In this document: in pieces, positions 1 through 6,232 of the stretch
Numbering within the stretch: position 1 is the first letter of the stretch
Layout: the number at the start of each line of letters is the position of its first letter
NCBI GenBank assembly: GCA_003486225.1
Contig: DNGN01000092.1
Span: 8,459 to 17,151, forward strand
From: Chloroflexota bacterium
Lineage (GTDB): Bacteria > Chloroflexota > Anaerolineae > Anaerolineales > UBA11579
DNA length: 8,693 nt
Direction: 5' to 3'
Notes under the pieces: model-generated
Told to the model about the DNA's origin: nothing
Databases searched by the model: none
The model's input: only the letters and a program-made list of their open reading frames with translations
Program-made: the position numbers and the translations under genes

Positions 1-12
1 TGGTTGCAGATC

Positions 13-384
13 TCAGTCTCCCATAGCGGTGACCATGGCAATCGCAAAATCCATTGAGTGGCTCAGGCTGATCGACCAGGTATGGTACCCCAACTGCTCG
101 GCCACCCTGCGGGCATTCCCGTGCAGGTGCAGTTCCGGTTCGTTATTGGGCCCGCGCAGGATCTCGATCTCTGTCCAGCCCACATCCCCAATCCCGCTGC
201 CCAGTGCTTTGGCCACAGCTTCTTTGGCGGCAAAGCGCCCTGCCAGGGAGGCGGGTTTATGGCTGATCAGGGCAAGCTCTTTGCTGGTGAAGATGCGCCG
301 CAAAAAGCGCTCACCGTGGCGGTCAACCGCCCGGGAGATACGGGAAATCTCGATCAGGTCTACCCCTGTTGCCAGTTTGCTCAT
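13..384 (-). CDS. acpS: holo-[acyl-carrier-protein] synthase (AcpS)
   Basis: Transfers the 4'-phosphopantetheine arm of coenzyme A to a conserved serine of apo-ACP, activating it for fatty acid synthesis; a cytoplasmic Mg-dependent enzyme. The 123-residue product matches the usual AcpS length. Visible family motifs are GVDLIEISRI (residues 7-16, with D9 the expected Mg ligand), FAAKEAVAKALGSGI (51-65, with E55 the second metal ligand and K54 beside it) and the C-terminal SISLSHS (104-110). The reading frame is open 27 codons further upstream to 465, but that extension is Trp/Pro-rich, unlike AcpS, and lies inside the preceding gene. The ATG at 384 follows an AGGAG at 392-396 with 7-base spacing, so I chose it. 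It is the last visible gene of the M16 protease operon, four bases after the preceding stop, so co-transcription and possibly translational coupling are likely. Identification is firm. Confidence 0.95.
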   Translation of the reverse strand: MSKLATGVDLIEISRISRAVDRHGERFLRRIFTSKELALISHKPASLAGRFAAKEAVAKALGSGIGDVGWTEIEILRGPNNEPELHLHGNARRVAEQLGYHTWSISLSHSMDFAIAMVTAMGD

Positions 385-388
385 GCCC

Positions 389-1687
389 TTACTCCTGTTC
401 GTCTCCTGGGCCGGCCACCACCACGGCCAGCCGGTCGAGGTCCAGATAGCGGGAGGCTGCTGCAAGCACAGACTCCCGCGTGATTGAGCGGATTATCTCG
501 GGATAGTTTCGCAAATAGTCGAGCCCAAGCTGGTGCCGTTCCATGTGCAGCAGGCGCGAGGCGACTCCGGCATTCGATTCAAGTGACAGCGGCAGCGAGC
601 CGATCAGGTTGGCTTGCACATCGCTGAGCTCTTCTTCGCTCACCAGTTCAGTGACAAACTGGTGCAGTTCAGCAAAGATCATTTTTATAGTCTGTTCCAC
701 ATCTTTTGGATCCACACCTGCTTCAACCGTCCAGGCACCAGGCCCCAAGCTGCTGCCCAGGCTGCTGTATACATAATAGGCCAGCCCGGCTTTCTCTCGC
801 AGCGATTCTCCCAGGCGGCCCATCAGCCCAAAATTTCCCAGGATATTATTCCCGATGGCCGCCGGCAGGTAGTCTTCTGCCTTGCGCTCCGGCCCTGCTG
901 TGCCGATGATTATATCGCTTTGGCTCTTGGCTGGCATGAAGATATGCAGGTGATTTTGCTCAGGCAGCGGCTGCCATTGCGGGAGGGAAGGCGGGGAAGG
1001 CTGGGCCGGGTTTCGCCAATCTCCCATGGCGCTATCTACCAGTTCGGCAGCCTGTTCGGGATCGATACCGCCGACGATCGAAATCACCAGCCCTTTGGGC
1101 CCGTAGTGCTTGCGGTGGAATGACTGCAGGTCGCCGCGCCGGATGGCGGGTACGGTTGCCAGGTTGCCTTCATCTGGCCGGCCATAAGGGTGGTTGGGGT
1201 AGACAATTTCATCCCAGGCAAGGCCTGCGCGGTCCTTGGTGTCCTGCTGCTGAAGGTCCAGGTTGGTCAGCAAGCCTGCGCGCAGTTTTTCCACCTGCCT
1301 GGACGGGAAGGTGGGGGTGCGCAGGGTTTCGCTCAGCAGAGCCAGGAGCATTGGCAGGTCTTCGCTCAGGGCGCGCCCGGAAAAACCGGCTGTGTGGGTG
1401 CTGCCCGAGAACCCCAGGGAGGCCCCCACAGATTCGAGCTGTTCGTAGATCTGGGAAAAGGAGTGCTTTTTGGTGCCGCGCATCAGCGCGCTGGCGGTAA
1501 AATCCGCCAGCCCAAGTTTTTTGTCTGTATCGTAGATGCTGCCTGCCTGCAGGTAGCCGCTGACCACCACGGAGGGGCTGTGAAAGTTGGCGCGTGCCAA
1601 AACCACGATCCCGTTTCGCAGTTCTTTGCGCAGAATATCATCTGCACCGGGGATATCGTTTAGCGGGAGTTTTAGCTGAGAGATCAT
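389..1687 (-). CDS. M16 family peptidase-like protein, non-catalytic subunit
   Basis: A 432-residue protein of the M16B (mitochondrial processing peptidase-like) family with the usual two-lobed layout: an N-terminal M16 lobe at about 20-165 and a C-terminal lobe at about 195-375. The zinc site is gone: aligned on the following GT, the HxxEH of an active member reads D62-F-T-A65-S66. The C-terminal lobe keeps the element LREKAGLAYYVYSS (296-309), whose Arg297 and Tyr304/305 correspond to the substrate-binding Arg/Tyr pair supplied by non-catalytic subunits in known M16B heterodimers. No signal peptide is visible, so it is probably cytoplasmic. Its ATG at 1687 overlaps the stop of the upstream catalytic gene as ATGA, with GAGG at 1695-1698 as Shine-Dalgarno, so equimolar coupled synthesis is likely. 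I infer that it pairs with the upstream product; it could instead have an independent chaperone-like role. Confidence 0.9.
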   Translation of the reverse strand: MISQLKLPLNDIPGADDILRKELRNGIVVLARANFHSPSVVVSGYLQAGSIYDTDKKLGLADFTASALMRGTKKHSFSQIYEQLESVGASLGFSGSTHTAGFSGRALSEDLPMLLALLSETLRTPTFPSRQVEKLRAGLLTNLDLQQQDTKDRAGLAWDEIVYPNHPYGRPDEGNLATVPAIRRGDLQSFHRKHYGPKGLVISIVGGIDPEQAAELVDSAMGDWRNPAQPSPPSLPQWQPLPEQNHLHIFMPAKSQSDIIIGTAGPERKAEDYLPAAIGNNILGNFGLMGRLGESLREKAGLAYYVYSSLGSSLGPGAWTVEAGVDPKDVEQTIKMIFAELHQFVTELVSEEELSDVQANLIGSLPLSLESNAGVASRLLHMERHQLGLDYLRNYPEIIRSITRESVLAAASRYLDLDRLAVVVAGPGDEQE

Positions 1688-2973
1688 TCGGTCGCCTCAC
1701 TTCCATCCGGCCGGTAGGTGCCGACCACCCGGGCGTTGCGCCTGAGATAAGTGCGCGCGACCCGCTGAACATCCTCAGGGGTTACTGCGGCAAGTTTGTC
1801 CAGGTAGGTCTGGAACCAGGCATACGAAGCGAACATCTCCGCAAACCCAAGCCAGAACGCCTGGTTGGTAATTGATTCCGAGCCATAGGCAAACAGGGCC
1901 TTGGCTTGTTTTACGGCGCGCTCCAGCTCGCTGCGCAGGGGCAGTTTTTCCTGCACCAGGGCTATTTGCTCATCGAAGGCATGCATCGCTTTTTCGGGAG
2001 TGCTGTCTGGATGAATGGTGATGATAACCTCGTAGAGATATGGGTCTACAGAGGCCTGGATGCCGCCGTAAACTGAAACCGCGATCTCTTTTTCAACCAG
2101 GGATTGGTAAAGCTGCGAAGTCTTGTTCGAAATCCCGCCGCCGAAAATATTCAGGTTGCTGGGGCCGGAAAGCAAGCTGTCCAGCACCAAAAAGGCGAAA
2201 AAATCCTCCGCATGTCCGGCAGGTGCGGGGTAGGCGATCTGGACGAAGGCGGTGTCTCCCGGTCCCTCGAGCTCCACCCTGTGTTCACCCTGGCGAGGGG
2301 GTTCGGCCCGCGTGCTGAATGCAGGCATTTCCCCAGCCGGGATGGCGGCATACAGCTCTTGAATGCGATCCAGGACAGCTTTGGTTTCAAAGGCTCCTGC
2401 TACCGCCAGCACAGCATTGCCCGGCTGGTAGTAGCGGCGGTAGTGGTTGTAAAGCTGCTCCCGGCTCATGGTCTCCAGGTCTGCCATATCCCCGATCACC
2501 TGGTGGTGATAGGAATGCACCCTGAAGGCCGCTGCCTGAACCAGTTCGGCCAGCAAAAACCCCGGGTTGTTCTGGTTGCCCTGCCGTTCGGAAATGATCA
2601 CGGTCCTCTCCGATGCTACATCTTCTTCGGAAAAGACGCTGTTCACCATGCGGTCGGCTTCCAGCGAAAGGATCAGGTCGATCTTGCTGGCAGGCATGGT
2701 GGCTAGGTACGTCGTCCAGTCCAGGTAGGTCATGGCGTTCCAGTACCCGCCCAGGCGTGAGATGGCTTTATCCAGCACGCCGTTGGGATATTGGGGAGTG
2801 CCTTTAAACAGCATATGCTCCACCCAATGGGATGCTCCGGTCATCCCGGCGGTCTCATGCCTGGAACCCACCTTATACCATGTCCAGGCACTGGCCAGCG
2901 GAGCGGTGTGCATCTCTTTCAGCATCACGGTCAGCCCGTTGTCTAAAATTATTTTTGTATATTCGGACTCCAT
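1684..2973 (-). CDS. M16 family zinc metallopeptidase, catalytic subunit
   Basis: A 429-residue M16B metalloendopeptidase that probably cleaves small or unfolded peptides in the cytoplasm. The inverted zinc motif HWVEH (residues 49-53: H49 and H53 zinc ligands, E52 the catalytic base) sits in GASHWVEHMLFKGT, and E129, 76 residues after H53 in ERTVIISERQ, fits the third zinc ligand. The N-terminal lobe spans about 5-155 and the C-terminal lobe about 170-350. In the C-terminal lobe the position of the substrate-binding Arg is Val293 (SLVEKEIAVS), so this half lacks what the downstream partner retains. No signal peptide or membrane segment is seen. The start at 2973 is preceded by GAGGTGG at 2975-2981. 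It is the first gene of the protease/acpS operon and overlaps the next gene by 4 bases (ATGA). Family assignment is firm; the natural substrate is unknown. Confidence 0.93.
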   Translation of the reverse strand: MESEYTKIILDNGLTVMLKEMHTAPLASAWTWYKVGSRHETAGMTGASHWVEHMLFKGTPQYPNGVLDKAISRLGGYWNAMTYLDWTTYLATMPASKIDLILSLEADRMVNSVFSEEDVASERTVIISERQGNQNNPGFLLAELVQAAAFRVHSYHHQVIGDMADLETMSREQLYNHYRRYYQPGNAVLAVAGAFETKAVLDRIQELYAAIPAGEMPAFSTRAEPPRQGEHRVELEGPGDTAFVQIAYPAPAGHAEDFFAFLVLDSLLSGPSNLNIFGGGISNKTSQLYQSLVEKEIAVSVYGGIQASVDPYLYEVIITIHPDSTPEKAMHAFDEQIALVQEKLPLRSELERAVKQAKALFAYGSESITNQAFWLGFAEMFASYAWFQTYLDKLAAVTPEDVQRVARTYLRRNARVVGTYRPDGSEATE

Positions 2974-2987
2974 GCCACCTCATTACA

Positions 2988-3033
2988 GGATCAGCGATCC
3001 ATCATTTCTCTCAACATGGCCAACCCAAGTTGG
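2988..3033. repeat. two short dyads in the M16 operon leader
   Basis: CCAAC-CCAA-GTTGG (3020-3033) lies just downstream of the -10-like box, and GGATC-AGC-GATCC (2988-3000) lies just before the Shine-Dalgarno sequence of the first M16 gene. Both are perfect 5-base dyads. They might be an operator and a small leader hairpin, but such short dyads arise by chance. Confidence 0.25.
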
Positions 3034-3041
3034 TCAGGTTG

Positions 3042-3047
3042 ATTTTA
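3042..3047 (-). promoter_or_regulatory. -10-like box upstream of the M16/acpS operon
   Basis: TAAAAT on the minus strand, preceded by an A/T-rich stretch (about 3061-3076) but with no recognisable -35 at 16-18 bases. A start near 3035 would give a leader of about 60 bases to the ATG at 2973. Weak evidence. Confidence 0.25.
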
Positions 3048-3118
3048 CCTTATTTGGTCGAAACAAATTTTTTGATTCTGGAAACCCGGATACCCTATCT
3101 CCCCTGGAAAGGCAGCGC

Positions 3119-3137
3119 GGCCAGCCCCTAGCTGGCC
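3119..3137 (-). terminator. GC-rich hairpin downstream of the response regulator, possible weak terminator
   Basis: GGCCAGC (3119-3125) and GCTGGCC (3131-3137) form a perfect 7-base-pair stem with a 5-base loop, about 60 bases beyond the regulator stop. There is no clear run of T on either strand after the stem, so intrinsic termination would be inefficient. It may attenuate rather than block readthrough from the kinase/regulator genes into the protease operon, or act as an mRNA 3' end stabiliser. Confidence 0.3.
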
Positions 3138-3197
3138 CGGATGGTTTGAAGCCTGCCTGACGGCCCAGCATTCAGTTTGTCAATTGGAAGATAAAAT

Positions 3198-3851
3198 TTA
3201 GTTCTTCAGGAGGTTGTGCTGGGCAGCATAGGCAATCGCAGCACCCCTGGAGGACACTCCGAACTTATTGTAAATACTGGTCAGGTGAGCCCGGACTGTG
3301 CGTTCGCTGATCCCCAACTCATAGGCAATCTGGTTATTTGTGCTGCCCCTGGCTACGGCCTGCAAAACTTCCTGCTCGCGCTCGCTCAGCAGAGTGCTGC
3401 CGGTGCTGGGTTGCTGCGGTCGCTGCGGGTATGCCAGCACCTTCTGCATAATTTCCGGGTTCAGCAGTGTTTCGCCGCGCATGGCGGCATGGATCGTGTT
3501 CATCAGGGCTTCGCGCCCGGTATCTTTGAGCAAAAATCCTTTGGCCCCAGCTTGCAGACATTTGTACATCAGCTCATCTTCATTGTAAGTCGTCAGGATG
3601 ATGATGCGGCTTTTTGGGCGCTGTTCCAGAATCTGTTTGACCGCTGAAAGGCCATCCAGGCGGGGCATTTGCAGATCCATCAGGATGATATCCGGGCTGA
3701 GTTCGGCCGCCAGATGTACAGCTTGCAGGCCGTCTTCGGCCTCTCCGACCACCTGGACGCTGCTTTCCGTTTCAAAGATCAGCTGAAGCCCCTGGCGCAC
3801 AATCAGGTGGTCATCTACAATCAAAACTCGGATCGTCTTCTCAGGCAACAT
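3198..3851 (-). CDS. two-component response regulator, NarL/FixJ (LuxR-type HTH) family
   Basis: A 217-residue DNA-binding response regulator. The receiver domain (about 7-122) shows the acidic pair D13/D14, phospho-acceptor D59 in LMDLQMP, the switch Thr in ILTTYN (T87/T88) and the conserved K109 in FLLKD. A linker rich in Gln, Pro and Ser (141-153) leads to a LuxR/GerE helix-turn-helix at about 154-210 (LSEREQEVLQAVARG, then ISERTVRAHL as recognition helix). Resemblance is to LiaR/DesR/YvfU-type regulators. The start at 3851 lies inside the kinase gene, overlapping it by 11 bases, with AAGGAAG at 3855-3861 as ribosome binding site. Its partner is almost certainly the upstream kinase. The likely targets, inferred from position, are the divergent kinase and ABC promoters in 5101-5274, where a 10-base inverted box is seen. 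Confidence 0.95.
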   Translation of the reverse strand: MLPEKTIRVLIVDDHLIVRQGLQLIFETESSVQVVGEAEDGLQAVHLAAELSPDIILMDLQMPRLDGLSAVKQILEQRPKSRIIILTTYNEDELMYKCLQAGAKGFLLKDTGREALMNTIHAAMRGETLLNPEIMQKVLAYPQRPQQPSTGSTLLSEREQEVLQAVARGSTNNQIAYELGISERTVRAHLTSIYNKFGVSSRGAAIAYAAQHNLLKN

Positions 3852-5100
3852 ATTCTTCCTTCGCGTCCAGCGGAATCTGGATCAGCAAACAGGTCCCTTG
3901 CTGTGGCTGGCTGTCCAGGGAAAATTCTCCGTTAAGCAGGTCTACTCGCTCGCGGATCCCCAGCAGGCCGTAATGTCCGCTGTTTGCATGAGCCGAGTCT
4001 GGCACAAAACCAAGGCCGTCATCCTCGATCTCAAGCACCAGGTGAGATTTGTTCTCCGTCAGCCGCAGCCAAGCCTGGTTGGCCTGGGCGTGTTTGGCAA
4101 TATTGTACAGCCCTTCGGTAACAATTTTCAGCAGGTGGGTTTGTACCTCCTGCGAAAGCGGGCGGGAGATGCGTACATCCACCTCACAAGCAACCCCGGA
4201 CATGTTTTTCAGCTGTTGGGCTTCTCTTTGGATTTGTTCAAGGAATGTCTGCTGGCCTTGTTTGCCAGACCGCAGATCGTCGATCACTTTGCGGGCCTCT
4301 GCCAGTGTGGTGCGGGACTGGGTCATGGCGCTGTCCAGGATCTCCTGCGCCCGTTGGGTATTTTGTTTCTCAATATGCGTGCTGGCGGCTTCCAGCTGCA
4401 GCACCAGGCCCGTCAGTCCCTGTGCCAGAGTATCGTGCAGCTCTCTGGCCATGCGCTGGCGTTCGGTGGTCAGGGTCAGTTCTTCTACCCGTTTGGCATA
4501 AGCTTCTAATTGCGTATGGGCTTTTTGCAGCTCTTCCAGCAGCATTTGGGTCTTTTCCCGCACCTCCAGTTGGCGGCGGAACATATAGGCGATGAAACCA
4601 GAGAATATGATCGATGGGATGGCGATAAATGACCATTGCACGATCACTTCGATGCCCGAAATAACAATGATGGAAATCGCCGCCAGGCAAAGATAGCCGA
4701 TGACGACATACAAAAGGTCTCTTTTCTTTTGCAGAGCACCAACGGCATTGCCAATTAAGGAGCTGTACAGCCCGATCGAAAGCCCAAAATCGCCGCCCAA
4801 TAATATCAGCATAAAGGCCAGTATGCCCTGGGTGGCAAAATACAACCGTACCAGGTTAGGCCGGTGGATGAGACGGAAGATGGTCCAGTAAAGCCCCAAA
4901 TGCAAGAGCATCAGCACAGTGAAGAGCACCCGGATGTAAAGCTCTTCAATCTGCCTCACATATACGCTGTACATCCAGATCATTGCCAGGGTGATCAGGG
5001 AAAAGAACGGCAGGACTTCTCTGTCTCCTTCACGTTCAGACTGCTCGAGAGGAAAGAGAAAGCGATTGATTTTTGTCAGCAGGCTTTTCTTATTTTCCAT
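3841..5100 (-). CDS. membrane sensor histidine kinase, HisKA_3 / DesK-LiaS type
   Basis: A 419-residue kinase that autophosphorylates and passes phosphate to the regulator encoded next to it. The N-terminal part is hydrophobic with about six membrane segments (near 31-48, 54-78, 84-101, 105-122, 129-150 and 153-174) and little extracytoplasmic sequence, so it probably senses the membrane or a membrane-associated signal, as DesK-like kinases do. A predicted coiled coil follows (about 178-212). The HisKA_3 dimerisation helix holds the phospho-acceptor H222 in ERQRMARELHDTLAQGL. The ATPase domain (about 318-412) shows the N box (N333 in LYNIAKHA), G1 (EDDGLGF, 359-365) and G2 (GHYGLLGIRERV, 375-386). 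The start at 5100 lacks a recognisable Shine-Dalgarno sequence, while a TAAAAT box ends only 9 bases upstream, so the mRNA may be leaderless. The 3' end overlaps the regulator gene by 11 bases. Confidence 0.94.
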   Translation of the reverse strand: MENKKSLLTKINRFLFPLEQSEREGDREVLPFFSLITLAMIWMYSVYVRQIEELYIRVLFTVLMLLHLGLYWTIFRLIHRPNLVRLYFATQGILAFMLILLGGDFGLSIGLYSSLIGNAVGALQKKRDLLYVVIGYLCLAAISIIVISGIEVIVQWSFIAIPSIIFSGFIAYMFRRQLEVREKTQMLLEELQKAHTQLEAYAKRVEELTLTTERQRMARELHDTLAQGLTGLVLQLEAASTHIEKQNTQRAQEILDSAMTQSRTTLAEARKVIDDLRSGKQGQQTFLEQIQREAQQLKNMSGVACEVDVRISRPLSQEVQTHLLKIVTEGLYNIAKHAQANQAWLRLTENKSHLVLEIEDDGLGFVPDSAHANSGHYGLLGIRERVDLLNGEFSLDSQPQQGTCLLIQIPLDAKEEYVA

Positions 5101-5109
5101 GATGAGTCT

Positions 5110-5138
5110 ATTTTACCCAGCTTGGCACAATTTGCCAT
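5110..5138 (-). promoter_or_regulatory. candidate promoter for the kinase/regulator pair
   Basis: On the minus strand ATGGCA (5138-5133; four of six to the sigma-70 -35 consensus) is followed by 17 bases and TAAAAT (5115-5110; five of six to the -10 consensus). The -10 box ends 9 bases before the kinase ATG, so transcription should begin at or very near the start codon. The -35 lies inside the mirrored 10-base box and partly in a TGGCA-N5-TGCCA dyad at 5123-5137. Confidence 0.45.
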
Positions 5139-5195
5139 CGGACAATACGACATTGTCGTTTAAGGCAGGTGTGCCCGGAGGGATATCCGATGGCA
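5133..5195. repeat. perfect 10-base inverted repeat in the divergent control region
   Basis: TGCCATCGGA at 5133-5142 is the exact reverse complement of TCCGATGGCA at 5186-5195, with 43 bases between them. Each arm points away from the centre toward one of the two divergent genes and contains ATGGCA. The bases are seen directly; a role as a regulator-binding box is inferred from symmetry and from the adjacent response regulator gene. Confidence 0.6.
5141..5159. promoter_or_regulatory. overlapping palindromes, candidate operator
   Basis: Two perfect dyads overlap: GACAAT-N5-ATTGTC (5141-5157) and ACGACA-T-TGTCGT (5147-5159). They lie between the two mirrored boxes, just upstream of the kinase -35 candidate, where a transcription factor could bind. 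The palindromes are seen directly; operator function is inferred. Confidence 0.35.
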
Positions 5196-5208
5196 GAAAC
5201 CTGCCCGG
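5164..5208. repeat. inverted and direct repeats upstream of the ABC operon
   Basis: GGCAGGT (5164-5170) is inverted as ACCTGCC (5199-5205). TGCCCGG recurs directly at 5172-5178 and 5202-5208, 30 bases apart, about three helical turns. GGATATCC (5181-5188) is a palindrome between them. These could be additional regulator contacts or chance in a GC-rich leader. Confidence 0.3.
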
Positions 5209-5218
5209 TTGGTAGACT
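5190..5218 (+). promoter_or_regulatory. candidate promoter for the ABC exporter operon
   Basis: ATGGCA (5190-5195), 17 bases, then TAGACT (5213-5218; four of six to the -10 consensus). It has the same -35-like hexamer and the same spacing as the divergent promoter, inside the same 10-base box. The poorer -10 would fit an activator-dependent promoter. The leader to the ATG at 5275 would be about 50 bases. Weak on its own; the mirrored arrangement raises it. Confidence 0.35.
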
Positions 5219-5261
5219 AGAAGCAGGTAAAAAGACATTACATCGCGCAGCGTTCACAGCG

Positions 5262-5267
5262 AAGGAG
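5262..5267 (+). promoter_or_regulatory. Shine-Dalgarno sequence deciding the ABC ATPase start
   Basis: AAGGAG ends 7 bases before ATG 5275 but only 4 bases before the alternative TTG at 5272, which favours the ATG and removes one extra Met from the longer reading. Confidence 0.75.
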
Positions 5268-5274
5268 AAAATTG

Positions 5275-6222
5275 ATGAACCCCAAACATGCAATAGAAAT
5301 CAAAGATCTATATAAGGCCTATGGTGACATCCAGGCAGTCCAGGGGGTTTCCCTGGATATCGAGGCTGGCAGCGTTTTTAGCCTGCTGGGGCCGAATGGG
5401 GCGGGTAAGTCCACCATCATTTCAGTGATCTCGGGCCTGCTGCACCCCAATCAGGGGGATGCCTTGATTCTCGGTCATTCGATTACCAAATCTGCCTTGC
5501 AGGCCAAGGCCAATATCGGTGTCGTCCCACAGGATATCGCACTTTATGAGGACCTGACTTGCCGCGAGAATCTCACTTTTTGGGGAAAGATGTATGGCCT
5601 GAAAGGCGCAGAACTATCTCGCCGGGTGGATGAGATCTTGGAGATGATCGAACTGAGCGATCGGCAAAAAGACAAGGTCGAGAAATTTTCTGGCGGCATG
5701 AAGCGCCGGTTGAATATCGGGGTTGCACTGCTGCACAAGCCGCGCATTGTCATTATGGATGAACCGACCGTCGGGATTGACCCGCAAAGCCGCCGCAAGA
5801 TCTTAGACAGCGTCAAGGAACTCAACCGGGAAGGCATGACGGTGCTCTATACTACCCACTATATGGAAGAAGCCCAGGAACTTTCCGATAAGATTGCCAT
5901 CATGGATCATGGCAAAGTGATTGCCCAGGGGAGCCATGCGCAGCTGGTGAAGATTGTTGGCGAACTGGATCGCATCGAACTGTCCTTCAGCACCTCCATC
6001 GAGCACCAGCTCGATGCTTGGGCATCCTTGCCGGGTGTCAAAACCATCTCCCCGGATACGGATAAAGCCACCCTGCTGGTGGAGGACAGCGATCAGGTGC
6101 TGCCGCATTTGTTTGAAGCCGCAGCCCAAGATCACTTGCATATCACTTCGGTCACCGTGCACGAACCCAATCTGGAAACTGTATTCCTGCACCTCACTGG
6201 TCGCGGCTTGCGGGAATCATAA
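5275..6222 (+). CDS. ABC transporter ATP-binding protein (ABC-2 exporter type)
   Basis: A 315-residue ATPase that powers the two permeases encoded downstream. Order of motifs: Walker A GPNGAGKST (39-47), Q-loop Gln86 (VVPQD), ABC signature FSGGMKRR (138-145), Walker B RIVIMDEP (157-164, catalytic Glu163), D-loop VGIDP (166-170) and switch His195 in TTHYMEEA. After the nucleotide-binding domain comes an accessory C-terminal domain (about 225-315) ending in EPNLETVFLHLTGRGL, typical of DrrA/NatA-like drug or ion exporter ATPases. A TTG lies directly before the ATG, but AAGGAG at 5262-5267 is 7 bases from ATG 5275 and only 4 from TTG 5272, so I use the ATG. It is the first gene of the exporter operon, divergent from the kinase/regulator pair. 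The substrate is unknown; a drug, peptide or lipid is possible. Confidence 0.95.
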   Translation: MNPKHAIEIKDLYKAYGDIQAVQGVSLDIEAGSVFSLLGPNGAGKSTIISVISGLLHPNQGDALILGHSITKSALQAKANIGVVPQDIALYEDLTCRENLTFWGKMYGLKGAELSRRVDEILEMIELSDRQKDKVEKFSGGMKRRLNIGVALLHKPRIVIMDEPTVGIDPQSRRKILDSVKELNREGMTVLYTTHYMEEAQELSDKIAIMDHGKVIAQGSHAQLVKIVGELDRIELSFSTSIEHQLDAWASLPGVKTISPDTDKATLLVEDSDQVLPHLFEAAAQDHLHITSVTVHEPNLETVFLHLTGRGLRES

Positions 6223-6232
6223 GGAGAACAAT

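Noticed and set aside
385..465. Upstream extension of acpS giving a 150-residue protein
   Set aside because: The extra 27 residues are Trp/Pro-rich, lie within the 3' end of the preceding gene and do not resemble AcpS; the ATG at 384 has a well-spaced AGGAG and gives the normal family length.
614..1123. Plus-strand reading frame of about 169 codons, with others of up to about 200 codons at 2104-2706 and 3898-4509
   Set aside because: All are antisense to genes with clear family motifs; their translations lack recognisable domains and they have no ribosome binding sites worth noting. They reflect the GC-rich codon use of the real genes.
3178..3183. Perfect TTGACA on the minus strand just after the regulator stop
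   Set aside because: No -10-like hexamer lies at 16-18 bases downstream; a single hexamer match is expected by chance.
5108..5293. Small minus-strand frame of 61 codons in the divergent control region
   Set aside because: No Shine-Dalgarno sequence, no recognisable features, and it would run across both candidate promoters and into the ATPase start.
5954..6232. N-terminal extension of the first permease
   Set aside because: It is an out-of-frame reading of the ATPase gene; ATG 6233 has its own Shine-Dalgarno sequence and starts a canonical permease N-terminus.
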